Source: Quadrisphaera granulorum (lineage in GTDB: Bacteria > Actinomycetota > Actinomycetes > Actinomycetales > Quadrisphaeraceae). From it: 64,000 nucleotides of DNA. Shown piece by piece: positions 41,260 through 49,595 of the stretch. The notes beneath the pieces are model-generated. The model was not told the DNA's origin. It saw only the letters and a program-made list of their open reading frames with translations, and did no database searches. Both the position numbers and the translations under genes were made by a program. The stretch is from assembly GCF_003149145.1 (NCBI RefSeq), contig NZ_QGDQ01000008.1, positions 93,332-157,331 of the forward strand, given 5' to 3'. How positions within the stretch are numbered: position 1 is the stretch's first letter; every line of letters begins with the position of its first letter.

Positions 41260-43239
41260 TCAGGGGGCGTCCTGGCAGGCGTACTGGGTGGAGCGCACGT
41301 ATCCGGTGACGGGGTACCCGCGCTCCGTGAAGACGGCGGGGTCGACCCAGCGCGTCACGAGCGCGTCGTCGTCGTCGCCCACCATCACCTTGATCTTGTT
41401 CGAGCTGGCCGCCTCTAGCACGAGGCCGGCAGCTCCGGTGCGCCCCGACGGGTCCGTCCACAGCACCGCGTCTCCCGGACCGGGCGTCACCGCCGCACCG
41501 GGGGAGTACGGCGTGTAGTCGCCCTCCTGCTGGAAGGTCCGGAGGTCATCCCTGGTCAGCGTGTAGCCCGGGCACCCCGCCACACCCCATGCGACCGCAA
41601 CGAAGTCGGCGTTCCAGTCGGCCTTCCCCTGCCCGGACCGACACGCAGGGTCGGGACTCTGCCCCGGGAGGAGGGCGGTGTAGGGGTTGCAGCCGTCGCC
41701 GTTCACCTCGCGGAACTTCTCCCGGGAAGCCCAGCGCACCATCGAGGCCCGGACGTCGATCGTGCCGTCCGCGCGCTCGGGGTCCGGGTAGTCCGCCAGT
41801 ACGGAGTCCGGGTAGATGCCTGCCGAGTTGGCGGTGGTGTCGTCGGTCGACGCGTTCGCCGTGCCGCCGCTCGCCGTCGTGCTGGTCCCCGCTGACGGTT
41901 CCGTGGATGCGGTCGTTCCCGTCGCCGCGGTGACGTCCGGCGCGGACCGCGAGTCGGAGGCGAGCTGGGTGTCCTCCCGGGCGAAGGGGCCGAGGCCCAT
42001 GAGCATCGCCACCCCGACCCCGGCGAGCAGCAGGAGCGCCAGGCCACCCGCCAGCGCCAGCGGGGTGCGGCGCCGCCGACGGCGGCGCGGGGCGCTCGGA
42101 GGGAGCGGCGCGGTCGGCTGCCACGTGGGTGGGGCGGCATGAGGGACGGTCGTCGCCGGGCCGGAGGCATGCTCGAAGCTCGACCCGAAGGGCGATGTCG
42201 GTGCGTCCTGGAACGACTGCTCAGGGCGTGCGCGCACGACGGTCGGCTCAGCGTGCGGGGCCGGGGCCGGGGCCGGGGCCGGGGCGGGGGCAGGGGCAGC
42301 GGCCCACGTGGGCGCGAGGGGCGGCTCGTCGCCCAGCGGGCTGCCGGCCGTCGCCGTCGTCGTCGTGGTGCTGGTGCCCGCCGTGGGGGCCGCTGGTGCC
42401 CAGGCGGGGGCGTGCAGGGCCCGCCCGCCCAGCGCACGGTGGGCGGCCGCGGTCATCTCGCCGCACGAGGCGAACCTGACCGAGGGGTCCTTCGCCATGC
42501 CGCGCAGCACCACGTCGTCGAGGGCGGGCGGCAGACCGGGAACACGCTGGCTCGGCGGCACGGGCCGGACGTGGAAGTGGGCGTAGAGAAGGCTCGGCAG
42601 GTCGTCACCGGCGAAGGGCCGCGCGCCGGTGAGGCTCTCGTAGAGCACGCACGCCAGGGAGTAGATGTCGCTGCCGGGCTCCAACGGTGCGGCGGTGAAT
42701 CGCTCCGGGGCCATGTACGCGAGCGTGCCGAGCGTCGCGCCCGTGGAGGTGAGCGACGTCGCGGTGGCCGTGGTGGACCTGGCGATGCCAAAGTCGACCA
42801 CGTACAGGAAGCCCTGCGGCGTCAGCAGCAGGTTGGACGGCTTGACGTCACGGTGTACGAGGTGCGCGGCGTGGGCGGCGTCGAGAGCCTGGGCTGCCTG
42901 GTCGGCCACGTGGATGGCGCGCTCGGGCGGCAGGGGGCCGTCATCGAGGACGCGCGCGAGGTCACGCCCCTCGACGAGGCGCATGTCGATGAAGAGGCGG
43001 CCGTCGACCTCGCCGAAGTCGTGGATGGGGATGATGTGGGGCTCGTTGAGCTTCGCGGCGATGTGCTGCTCGCGGCGGAACCGGACGGTGAACTCGTGGT
43101 CGGCGCCGATGCCGTCGGCCAGCACCTTCAGCGCCACATGACGGCCCCGGACCGTGTCGAAAGCCCGGTGCACCTCGCCCATGCCGCCCGCGCCGAGCAG
43201 CGACAGCAGCTCGTATCCACCCAGCCTGCGCTGCTCCAT
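41260..43239 (-). CDS. transmembrane Ser/Thr protein kinase with extracellular degenerate CHAP/amidase-like domain
   Basis: A 659-residue PknB-type kinase very similar to the next one in its catalytic domain (LGAGGMGEVHRAFDT, Lys38, HRDVKPSNLL, DFGIA, APE). A Pro/Ala-rich linker (AP repeats around 312-328) and an Arg-rich stop-transfer precede a membrane helix at about 392-415. After a Thr/Ser linker, residues 475-650 form a domain homologous to the secreted protein at 37871: GDGCNPYTALLP, ADWNADFVAVAWGVAG (Asn543 at the catalytic Cys position) and PGPGDAVLWTDPSGRTGAAG. It should sense an extracellular, possibly cell-wall, ligand. GGAGG before ATG 43239 sets the start. Confidence 0.95.
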   Translation of the reverse strand: MEQRRLGGYELLSLLGAGGMGEVHRAFDTVRGRHVALKVLADGIGADHEFTVRFRREQHIAAKLNEPHIIPIHDFGEVDGRLFIDMRLVEGRDLARVLDDGPLPPERAIHVADQAAQALDAAHAAHLVHRDVKPSNLLLTPQGFLYVVDFGIARSTTATATSLTSTGATLGTLAYMAPERFTAAPLEPGSDIYSLACVLYESLTGARPFAGDDLPSLLYAHFHVRPVPPSQRVPGLPPALDDVVLRGMAKDPSVRFASCGEMTAAAHRALGGRALHAPAWAPAAPTAGTSTTTTTATAGSPLGDEPPLAPTWAAAPAPAPAPAPAPAPHAEPTVVRARPEQSFQDAPTSPFGSSFEHASGPATTVPHAAPPTWQPTAPLPPSAPRRRRRRRTPLALAGGLALLLLAGVGVAMLMGLGPFAREDTQLASDSRSAPDVTAATGTTASTEPSAGTSTTASGGTANASTDDTTANSAGIYPDSVLADYPDPERADGTIDVRASMVRWASREKFREVNGDGCNPYTALLPGQSPDPACRSGQGKADWNADFVAVAWGVAGCPGYTLTRDDLRTFQQEGDYTPYSPGAAVTPGPGDAVLWTDPSGRTGAAGLVLEAASSNKIKVMVGDDDDALVTRWVDPAVFTERGYPVTGYVRSTQYACQDAP

Positions 43240-43270
43240 CCGGACACCTCCGCGGGGCGGAGCGTAGCGG

Positions 43271-43350
43271 CGGTCACTGCGGCGTGCCGAATTCCGCGCG
43301 AAGGCGCTTCGGAGAGGGTGCAGGAGGACTTCTGCACGCCGCTGTGACCG
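43271..43350. repeat. palindromic repeat, family B (copy 3)
   Basis: Twenty-five-base arms (43271-43295 and 43326-43350) with three mismatches and a 30-base loop, core CGGCGTGC...GCACGCCG. Unlike copies 1 and 2 it lies between divergent genes (kinase and PadR), so it may influence promoters rather than termination. Confidence 0.7.
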
Positions 43351-43388
43351 GAGACACCCATAGCTCGTCGGGCGATGTATTGTCAGGC

Positions 43389-43709
43389 ATGGCATTGACG
43401 GAGCCGGCCGTACTAGTGCTCACCGCCCTGGTGGGTGAGTCGCGGCACGGGTACGCACTCATCAGCGAGGTGCAGGAGCTGTCCGGCGGTCGCGTGACGC
43501 TGTCGGTCGGCACGCTGTACGGCCTGCTCGACAGGCTCACCGGCGAGGGGCTCATCGCGCGCGACCGCGAGGAAGTGCACGCCGGGCGCACGCGCCGCTA
43601 CTACCGGCTCACGGACGACGGTGCCGCCGCGCTCGCGGCGGAGGCGGAGCGGCTGGCGCAGCTGGCCGCCGCCGCGAGTGGCCGGCTGCGCGCCGCCGGG
43701 GCGGTGTGA
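43389..43709 (+). CDS. PadR-family transcriptional regulator
   Basis: A 106-residue winged-helix regulator: LTEPAVLVLTALVGESRHGYALISEV, LSVGTLYGLLDRLTGEGLI and RRYYRLTDDGAAAL, the standard PadR core with a short C-terminal helix. The ATG at 43389 fits the family's N-terminus. It overlaps the downstream membrane-protein gene by GTGA, the usual PadR plus membrane partner arrangement. It is likely an autorepressor controlling its partner. Confidence 0.92.
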   Translation: MALTEPAVLVLTALVGESRHGYALISEVQELSGGRVTLSVGTLYGLLDRLTGEGLIARDREEVHAGRTRRYYRLTDDGAAALAAEAERLAQLAAAASGRLRAAGAV

Positions 43710-44788
43710 CGGCGGTGTCGCCGTCGCCGTCGCCGCTTCCGGCACCCGCCGCGTCACCGCTGGAGCGCAGCTACCGCAGGCTGCTGCGTGTGCTGCCCCG
43801 CGGCTACCGCGAGCGGTGGGAGGACGACATGGTCGCCGTCCTGTTGGACACCGAGCAGGAGGCCGCGGCACAGGCCGTGGCCTCCGAAGGCGCACAGCGG
43901 CAGGACGAAGAATTCGAGCTCGCGCTGCTGCAGCGGCCCCCGCTGCGCGAGGTGGCCGGTGTGCTGGGGTTGGCGCTGCGGCTGCACCTGGCGGCCCCGT
44001 CGACGCCGGGGGCCTCTGCGCGCAGCCGTGCGGTGGGCGACGCGGTGCGGTTGACGGCGCTGTTGGGCCTGCCGCTCCCCGCCGCGTACGGCGTGCAGCA
44101 GCTCGTCCTCATGCCCTGGTGGGCCGAGCAGCCCGGCTGGTCGCAGCTGACCGTCGCGGACGGCGTCGAGTGGGTGGCGGGATGCGTGGTCGCGCTGCTG
44201 ACGTGGACGCTGCTCGTCGCCGGGCACCGGCGGGTTGCGGCGGGTGCGGCGGTAACGGGGCTGGTCGTACCGTGGGTCGTAGCGGGGGCGCAGCTGCCAC
44301 CACCGTGGGCGCTGCCGCCGGGGGAGCTCGTGGTTTGGCTGGTGCTGCTCCTGCCGCTGCTCTCGGTCGCGGCGTGGCACCGGGACGCGCCCGCGCCGTC
44401 GCCGCGCTGGTGGTGGACGTTACCGGCGGGCGTCGCGCTGGTCTTCGCGCTGTGGGGGCTCGAACAGGTCCGCGTGAGCGGTGCGTCCTTTGCGGCTGAC
44501 GTCGTCGTGGCGGCCTTCGCGCTGGGTGCCGGGTGGCGTCACGCTGACCGCGGATGGCTGGGGGCCGCCGCGCTGCTCGGGATGCTGGCGTTGGTGCGCG
44601 GGGTCGTCACGTGGGGCTTCGTCGCCGCGATGCCGGCCGAACAGGGCGTCGCGGTGCTGGCGGCGATGGCCGCGGGGGTCCTCGCGGCCTCGGGAATCGT
44701 CGTGGTGCTGTCGTGGGCGCGCTGGCGGCTGCTCGCCCGGCTGAATCGTCCCTCCCAGCATGCAGAAGTGGGACCGGAGGCGTCCTGA
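43706..44788 (+). CDS. membrane protein coupled to a PadR regulator
   Basis: A 360-residue protein: a soluble N-terminal segment (LERSYRRLLRVLPRGYRERW EDDM-type motif, common in PadR-associated proteins) followed by about eight hydrophobic segments. No enzymatic motif is seen. It overlaps the PadR gene by 4 bases. Its last residues (QHAEVGPEAS) are encoded by a degenerate family B palindrome, which also contains its stop. Confidence 0.75.
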   Translation: MTAVSPSPSPLPAPAASPLERSYRRLLRVLPRGYRERWEDDMVAVLLDTEQEAAAQAVASEGAQRQDEEFELALLQRPPLREVAGVLGLALRLHLAAPSTPGASARSRAVGDAVRLTALLGLPLPAAYGVQQLVLMPWWAEQPGWSQLTVADGVEWVAGCVVALLTWTLLVAGHRRVAAGAAVTGLVVPWVVAGAQLPPPWALPPGELVVWLVLLLPLLSVAAWHRDAPAPSPRWWWTLPAGVALVFALWGLEQVRVSGASFAADVVVAAFALGAGWRHADRGWLGAAALLGMLALVRGVVTWGFVAAMPAEQGVAVLAAMAAGVLAASGIVVVLSWARWRLLARLNRPSQHAEVGPEAS

Positions 44789-44813
44789 AGGCGGCTCGAC
44801 CGGGTTCTGCATG
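44759..44813. repeat. palindromic repeat, family B (copy 4, degenerate)
   Basis: Nine-base arms CATGCAGAA (44759-44767) and TTCTGCATG (44805-44813) with GTGGGACC / GGCTCGACC-type decay between them. It overlaps the 3' end of the membrane-protein gene. The following bases up to 45002 hold no supported gene, only the presumed promoter of the binding-protein gene. Confidence 0.55.
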
Positions 44814-45002
44814 TCCGGCGGGACGGCCTGGCGCTGCTGCTACGGGCGGCGCTCGGGCCGGCAGGCTCATGTCGCCGGAGCACGTGCCGATGATGGTGAG
44901 GGGAGCGCCCGGTACCGCTCCCGCGCCTCCACGGTGTGGTCTCTCGTTCGATCGTTCGCCCGGACCGCGCTGTGGTGCACCACGTTGAGAAAGGTTCATG
45001 CC

Positions 45003-46418
45003 ATGGGGACACCGACGACACCCATCAGCTGGACCTGGCCGTCCGGCGAGGTGTCTCGGCGCGCGGTGATCGGCCTCACTGGTGTTGTCGGCCTCGCGGT
45101 CGCCCTCAGCGGGTGCGGTGCATCAGCGGGTCAGTCATCGGGCGATCCGTCTGGCGCTGGCGCTGGCGCTGGCCAGCCGACGAGCACGACCGGCGCTGAG
45201 AAGACCAACCGGGTGACCATCACGGTCGCGCTCGCCGCCGATCCACCGCCGCAGGCACTGCTGAACCAGTTCACCGAGAAGACCGGGATCACGGTGAACT
45301 GGTTGACCCTTCCCTGGGACGACTTGCAGGCCAAGATCTCGGAGGCTGCGACGGCGAAGGCGTTCTTCGCGGATGCCACCAACGTCGACTGGTCCCGCGT
45401 CGGTGAGCTGGGCGAGCTGGACTGGTTCTACCCGCTGGAGGACAGGCTCGATGTCGACGCCATGAGGGCCGAGGTCCCACAGCTGGAATCCTTCACGAAG
45501 GACGGCCATGTGGTCGGCATTCCCTACGACGCGTCCTACCTGGTGACCACCGTCAACACCGAGCACTTCGCCAACGCTGGCATCACGACGATGCCGACGA
45601 CGATCCACCAGTACACCGAAGATCTCCGGAAGATCAAGAAGGCCGGCGTGGTCACGTACCCGCTGAGCATCCCCTTCGCAGCCGCCGAGGGGCTGTCCAC
45701 GTACTGGTACCAGACGACCAACGCCTTCGGCGGGACAGTCCTCGACGAGTTGGGCGCGCCGCAGTTCGCCAGCCCCGACTCAGCAGGTCACCGGGCCGCG
45801 CGGTGGATGGTGGCCGCCTTCCAGGAGGGACTCGTCCCGCCGGGCAACATCGACCTCGCCGACCAGCAAGCGCAGCGCACCCAGATGGCCAGGGGGCAGG
45901 TGGCCAGCACCTTCGCGGACTACTCGGGCGTGGTGGGCTCCCTGTACGAGTCGCTGATCGACTCTTCGGTGCCCGGGCGCGTGCAGTACCTGATGACTCC
46001 TGGGGTCTCGGGTCCGGCACAGAACATCTCCAACCCCGACGGCATCGGCATCCCTCGACAGGCCCAGCACCCCGAAGCGGCGGCCAGCTTCATCGACTGG
46101 TTCACCTCGGCTGCGGTCCAGGAGGAGATGGCCGGCCTCGGTGACCCCCGCCTCGCCTGGGCCGCGTACACGCTGCCCTCGCACGTGTCCTCGGTGGAGA
46201 AGATGGCGACGTCGGGCAAGCTCGCGGGAGGACCGGAGATCGCCGGGATGCTCAAGACTTCCCGGCCGGTCTTCCCTCAGGGAGCCCCGACCTGGTACCC
46301 GCAGTTCTCCCGCGCCGTGTTCACGAACCTCCACGACGCGGCCACCGGATCGATCACCGTGGACCAGGCCATGAAGGCCGTCGCCGCTACGGCAACGGAG
46401 CTGTCGGGCGGCGCGTGA
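45003..46418 (+). CDS. extracellular solute-binding lipoprotein (family 1), orphan
   Basis: A 471-residue binding protein with a Tat-like start (EVSRRAVIGLTGVVGLAVA) and lipobox VALSGCG, then a family 1 periplasmic-binding fold: TVALAADPPPQALLNQFTEK, TGITVNWLTLPWDDLQAKI, VVGIPYDASYLVTTVNTEHF and FPQGAPTWYPQFSRAV. This group serves sugar (maltose, glycerol-phosphate or oligosaccharide) importers. AAGG at 44991-44994 precedes the ATG at 45003. No permease or ATPase gene is nearby, so it either works with a distant transporter or acts as a receptor. Confidence 0.92.
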   Translation: MGTPTTPISWTWPSGEVSRRAVIGLTGVVGLAVALSGCGASAGQSSGDPSGAGAGAGQPTSTTGAEKTNRVTITVALAADPPPQALLNQFTEKTGITVNWLTLPWDDLQAKISEAATAKAFFADATNVDWSRVGELGELDWFYPLEDRLDVDAMRAEVPQLESFTKDGHVVGIPYDASYLVTTVNTEHFANAGITTMPTTIHQYTEDLRKIKKAGVVTYPLSIPFAAAEGLSTYWYQTTNAFGGTVLDELGAPQFASPDSAGHRAARWMVAAFQEGLVPPGNIDLADQQAQRTQMARGQVASTFADYSGVVGSLYESLIDSSVPGRVQYLMTPGVSGPAQNISNPDGIGIPRQAQHPEAAASFIDWFTSAAVQEEMAGLGDPRLAWAAYTLPSHVSSVEKMATSGKLAGGPEIAGMLKTSRPVFPQGAPTWYPQFSRAVFTNLHDAATGSITVDQAMKAVAATATELSGGA

Positions 46419-46458
46419 CGGCGGAGCCGTGACCAGGCTCGACCACCGCCGTCACGCG
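46412..46458. terminator. bidirectional terminator between convergent genes
   Basis: A perfect 13-base inverted repeat (core GCGTGACGGCGG / CCGCCGTCACGC) with a 21-base loop lies between the solute-binding gene and the dehydrogenase gene. The TGA stop of the former lies inside the left arm. No T-tract follows, as usual in high-GC actinobacteria. Confidence 0.8.
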
Positions 46459-46462
46459 ACCA

Positions 46463-47956
46463 TCAGGCCCAGGGGTCGGCGATGCCGGCGTAGAGCGTCT
46501 CGAGGTACTCCTCGATGCCTTCCTCGCCGCCCTCGCGGCCCAGACCCGACTGCTTCACCCCGCCGAACGGGGCTGCCGGGTTGGAGATGACGCCGGCGTT
46601 GATGCCGAGCATGCCCGTCTCCAGCCGCTCGGTCAGCCGCAGCGCCCGCGCCGTAGAGGCCGTGTACGCGTAGGCGATGAGCCCGAACTCGGTGTCGTTG
46701 GCCAGGGCCACGGCCTCGTCCTCGGTCTCGAACGTCGTCACCGGCGCCACGGGACCGAAGATCTCCTCCTTGAGCAGTCGCGCGTCGAGCGGCACGTCGG
46801 CGAGCACGGTGGGGGAGAAGAAGTACCCCGGCCCGTCCACGGGGCCACCGCCGGTCAGTACGCGGGCGCCCTTGGCGACGGCGTCGTCGACAAGGCCGGC
46901 GATCTTGGCGCGGCCCTTCTGGTTGATGATCGGACCCACCTGCGCGCCGTCCTCCGTGCCGCGCGCCACCTTCATCGCCCCGATCCGCGCCGCCAGCTTC
47001 TCGGAGAACGCCGACGCCACGGACGAGTGCACATAGAACCGGTTGGCCGAGGTGCACGCCTCGCCGCCGTTGCGCATCTTCGCGAGCAGCGCGCCCTCCA
47101 CGGCGGCGTCGAGGTCGGCGTCGTCGAAGACGAGGAACGGGGCGTTACCGCCCAGCTCCATCGACGTCCGCAGCACCTGCTCGGAGGCCTGCTTCAGCAG
47201 GTGCTTGCCCACCGGGGTGGAGCCGGTGAAGGACAACTTGCGCAGGCGCGGGTCGGCGATGAGCGGCCCGGTGACGTCTCCGGCCGCGGTGCACGGGATG
47301 ACGTTGACCACGCCGTCCGGCAGGCCCGCGTCGAGGAGGATCTGCGCAAACAGCAGCGCCGTCAGCGGCGTCTCTGCCGCCGGCTTGAGGACGACGGTGC
47401 ACCCCGCCGCCAGCGCCGGAGCGATCTTGCGCGTGGCCATGGCGAGGGGGAAGTTCCACGGCGTGATGAACAGGCACGGACCCACCGGCTTCTTCACCAC
47501 GAGCAGGCGCTGCTTGCCGTCGGGTGCGGGCAGGTAGCGGCCCGCGACGTGCGCGGCCTGCTCGGAACTCCACCGCAGGAACTCCGAGCCGTACGCCACC
47601 TCACCGCGCGCCTCGGCGACGGACTTGCCCATCTCCAGGGTCATGAGGAGGGCGAGGTCGTCAGCGCGGGCGGTGACGGCGTCGAACGCGCGGCGCAGCA
47701 GCTCGGCACGCTCGCGCGGAGCGGTGCGGCCCCACGACGCCTGCGCGGCGACGGCGGCATCGAGCGCGGCGGCACCGTCCTCCACGGACGCGTCGGCCAC
47801 GGTGGTGAGTACGGCACCGGTGGCCGGGTCTTCCACGTCGAACCGCGCGCCGGTGGACGCCGGCACCCAGCGCCCGCCGATGAGGAGGTCGGTGGGAACG
47901 CTCGCGACGAGCGTCTCCTCGCGCGTGGCCTGCTCCGTCGAGAAATCCGTGGTCAT
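46463..47956 (-). CDS. gabD: succinate-semialdehyde dehydrogenase (NAD(P)-dependent)
   Basis: A 497-residue aldehyde dehydrogenase closest in style to GabD: LLIGGRWVPASTGARFDVED, PWNFPLAMATRKIAPALAAG, the general base Glu in MELGGNAPFLVFDDAD and the catalytic Cys in NGGEACTSANRFYVH, ending GGVKQSGLGREGG. It oxidises succinic semialdehyde to succinate. It is the last gene of a four-gene operon (ATGA overlap with the alcohol dehydrogenase), which fits oxidation of 4-hydroxybutyrate derived from a lactone. Confidence 0.92.
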   Translation of the reverse strand: MTTDFSTEQATREETLVASVPTDLLIGGRWVPASTGARFDVEDPATGAVLTTVADASVEDGAAALDAAVAAQASWGRTAPRERAELLRRAFDAVTARADDLALLMTLEMGKSVAEARGEVAYGSEFLRWSSEQAAHVAGRYLPAPDGKQRLLVVKKPVGPCLFITPWNFPLAMATRKIAPALAAGCTVVLKPAAETPLTALLFAQILLDAGLPDGVVNVIPCTAAGDVTGPLIADPRLRKLSFTGSTPVGKHLLKQASEQVLRTSMELGGNAPFLVFDDADLDAAVEGALLAKMRNGGEACTSANRFYVHSSVASAFSEKLAARIGAMKVARGTEDGAQVGPIINQKGRAKIAGLVDDAVAKGARVLTGGGPVDGPGYFFSPTVLADVPLDARLLKEEIFGPVAPVTTFETEDEAVALANDTEFGLIAYAYTASTARALRLTERLETGMLGINAGVISNPAAPFGGVKQSGLGREGGEEGIEEYLETLYAGIADPWA

Positions 47957-49194
47957 GCGTCAGATCCTCCTCCCACCGCTGATTCCGCGCCGACGGGGGC
48001 ACCCGAACCGTCAACACCGTCGACATCGTCGGACCCGGAACGTCCGTCAGCACTGTCGAAAGCACTGTCGAACACCAGCACCTGCCGCACCGCGCGACCC
48101 TCGGCGAGCGCGTCCATCGCCTCGTTGACGCCGTCCAGCGTGGTCCGCGAGGAGATGAGCGCGTCCACCGGCAGCCGCCCCTCACGCCACATCTGCGCGT
48201 AGGTGGGGATGTCGCGGGCGGGCACCGCCGAGCCGAGGTAGCTGCCGACGATGGTGCGTGCCTCGGCGGTGATGCCGAGGGGCTTGACGGTGGCCTCGGC
48301 CGTCGGGGCGGGCAGCCCCACGGTGACGGTGGTGCCACCGACACCGGTCAGCGCCACCGCGGTCTCGAAGGCCCGGGCGTTGCCGGCGGCCTCCACCACC
48401 ACGGGCGCCTTGAGGCCTGATGAGAGCGCCTCGGCGGGGGTGAACACCGCCGAGGCGCCCAGCTCACGGGCGCGGGCCAGCTTCTCCGGGACCGCGTCGA
48501 CACCGATGACGTCACCCAGGCCCAGTGACACCGCGGTGATGAGGGCAGCCATGCCCACGCCGCCCAGGCCGACCACCACCACGGTGTCGCCCTGGGCCGG
48601 CTTGCCGGCGTTGAGCACGGCGCCGCCGCCGGTCAGCACCGCGCAGCCGAGGACGGCCGCCACCTCGGGCGGCACGTCGTCGTCGACAGGAACGACTGAG
48701 CGCCGGTCGACGACGGCGTGCGTCGCGAACCCGCTGACGCCCAGGTGGTGGTGCAGCTCGCCTCCGGCCTCGACGGTCCCGACACCGCCGACGGCGTGCA
48801 GGCGCCGTCCGCCGCCGAGCAGCTCGCCGGCGTTGTTCGCGGCCGAGCCGGGCGTGCAGGGCAGTCGGCCCTCCGTGCGACAGCCCGCGCACTGTCCGCA
48901 GCGGGGCAGGAACGCCATGACCACGCGCTGCCCAACCGCGACGTCGTCCACGCCGTCCCCGACCTGCTCCACACGACCGGCCGCCTCGTGGCCGAGCAGC
49001 ATCGGAACGGGACGGACGCGGTTGCCGTCGACGACGGACAGGTCCGAGTGGCACACCCCTGCCGCTTCGATGCGGACCAGCAGCTCGCCGGGGCCAGGCG
49101 GGTCGAGCTCGACGTCGACCACCTCGATCGGCCGGCTGCTCGCGTAGGGGCGCTCCCGGCCGATCTCGACCAGGACGGCGCCGCGCGCCCTCAC
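47953..49194 (-). CDS. zinc-dependent alcohol dehydrogenase
   Basis: A 413-residue MDR alcohol dehydrogenase with catalytic-zinc ligands in AAGVCHSDLSVVDG and LGHEAAGRV, the four-cysteine structural zinc lobe (CGQCAGCRTEGRLPC) and the nucleotide site VVGLGGVGMAALITAVSLG. The C-terminal 35 residues after VLVFDSAF are a Ser/Asp/Gly-rich extension not expected in the family. GTG 49194 overlaps the FmdB gene stop. In this operon its likely task is 4-hydroxybutyrate to succinic semialdehyde, inferred from the neighbours. Confidence 0.92.
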   Translation of the reverse strand: MRARGAVLVEIGRERPYASSRPIEVVDVELDPPGPGELLVRIEAAGVCHSDLSVVDGNRVRPVPMLLGHEAAGRVEQVGDGVDDVAVGQRVVMAFLPRCGQCAGCRTEGRLPCTPGSAANNAGELLGGGRRLHAVGGVGTVEAGGELHHHLGVSGFATHAVVDRRSVVPVDDDVPPEVAAVLGCAVLTGGGAVLNAGKPAQGDTVVVVGLGGVGMAALITAVSLGLGDVIGVDAVPEKLARARELGASAVFTPAEALSSGLKAPVVVEAAGNARAFETAVALTGVGGTTVTVGLPAPTAEATVKPLGITAEARTIVGSYLGSAVPARDIPTYAQMWREGRLPVDALISSRTTLDGVNEAMDALAEGRAVRQVLVFDSAFDSADGRSGSDDVDGVDGSGAPVGAESAVGGGSDA

Positions 49195-49595
49195 GACGCC
49201 GCCTCCGCAGCCTTCGCGGCCTTGGCCGCCGCGAGCGACGCGGCGACGTCGTCCCCGGCTCGTAGTGGCCGCCCCGCGAAGACACCCTCGTGCGCGAGCA
49301 CCGGGCGGCGGTCGCCCGCGAGCTCGGGGTGCCGTTCCTCCAGCTTCTCGCGCTGCTCGGCCACGGAACGCCAGTGCGCGACCGTCTCTCGGTCGCCCCG
49401 GCCGACGCCCTCCCAGCTGCGCGGCATCCGCTCGCGCGGCACGCCGGTGGACGCGCGCCCACCGATGTTCAGCCGCGACGGACGGCGCCGGGTGGCGGAG
49501 CCGCAGGCGGGGCACGCCGGGTCCGGCGAGGTCATCGACGGCACGCCCGCCTCGAAGCGGTGCCCCTGCTCGCAGGTGAAGTCGTGCAGCACCAT
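49191..49595 (-). CDS. FmdB-type zinc-ribbon protein
   Basis: A 134-residue protein whose first 40 residues form a putative zinc ribbon of the FmdB/CxxC type: HDFTCEQGHRFEAGVPSM, then ACPACGSATRRRPS (C-x-x-C), with one cysteine in FTCEQGH rather than the usual C-x-x-C pair. The rest is charged and helical (EKLEERHPELAG). FmdB-type proteins are thought to regulate or assist amidase and oxidoreductase operons. Its ATG shares one base with the lactonase stop, and its stop overlaps the dehydrogenase start. Confidence 0.82.
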   Translation of the reverse strand: MVLHDFTCEQGHRFEAGVPSMTSPDPACPACGSATRRRPSRLNIGGRASTGVPRERMPRSWEGVGRGDRETVAHWRSVAEQREKLEERHPELAGDRRPVLAHEGVFAGRPLRAGDDVAASLAAAKAAKAAEAAS

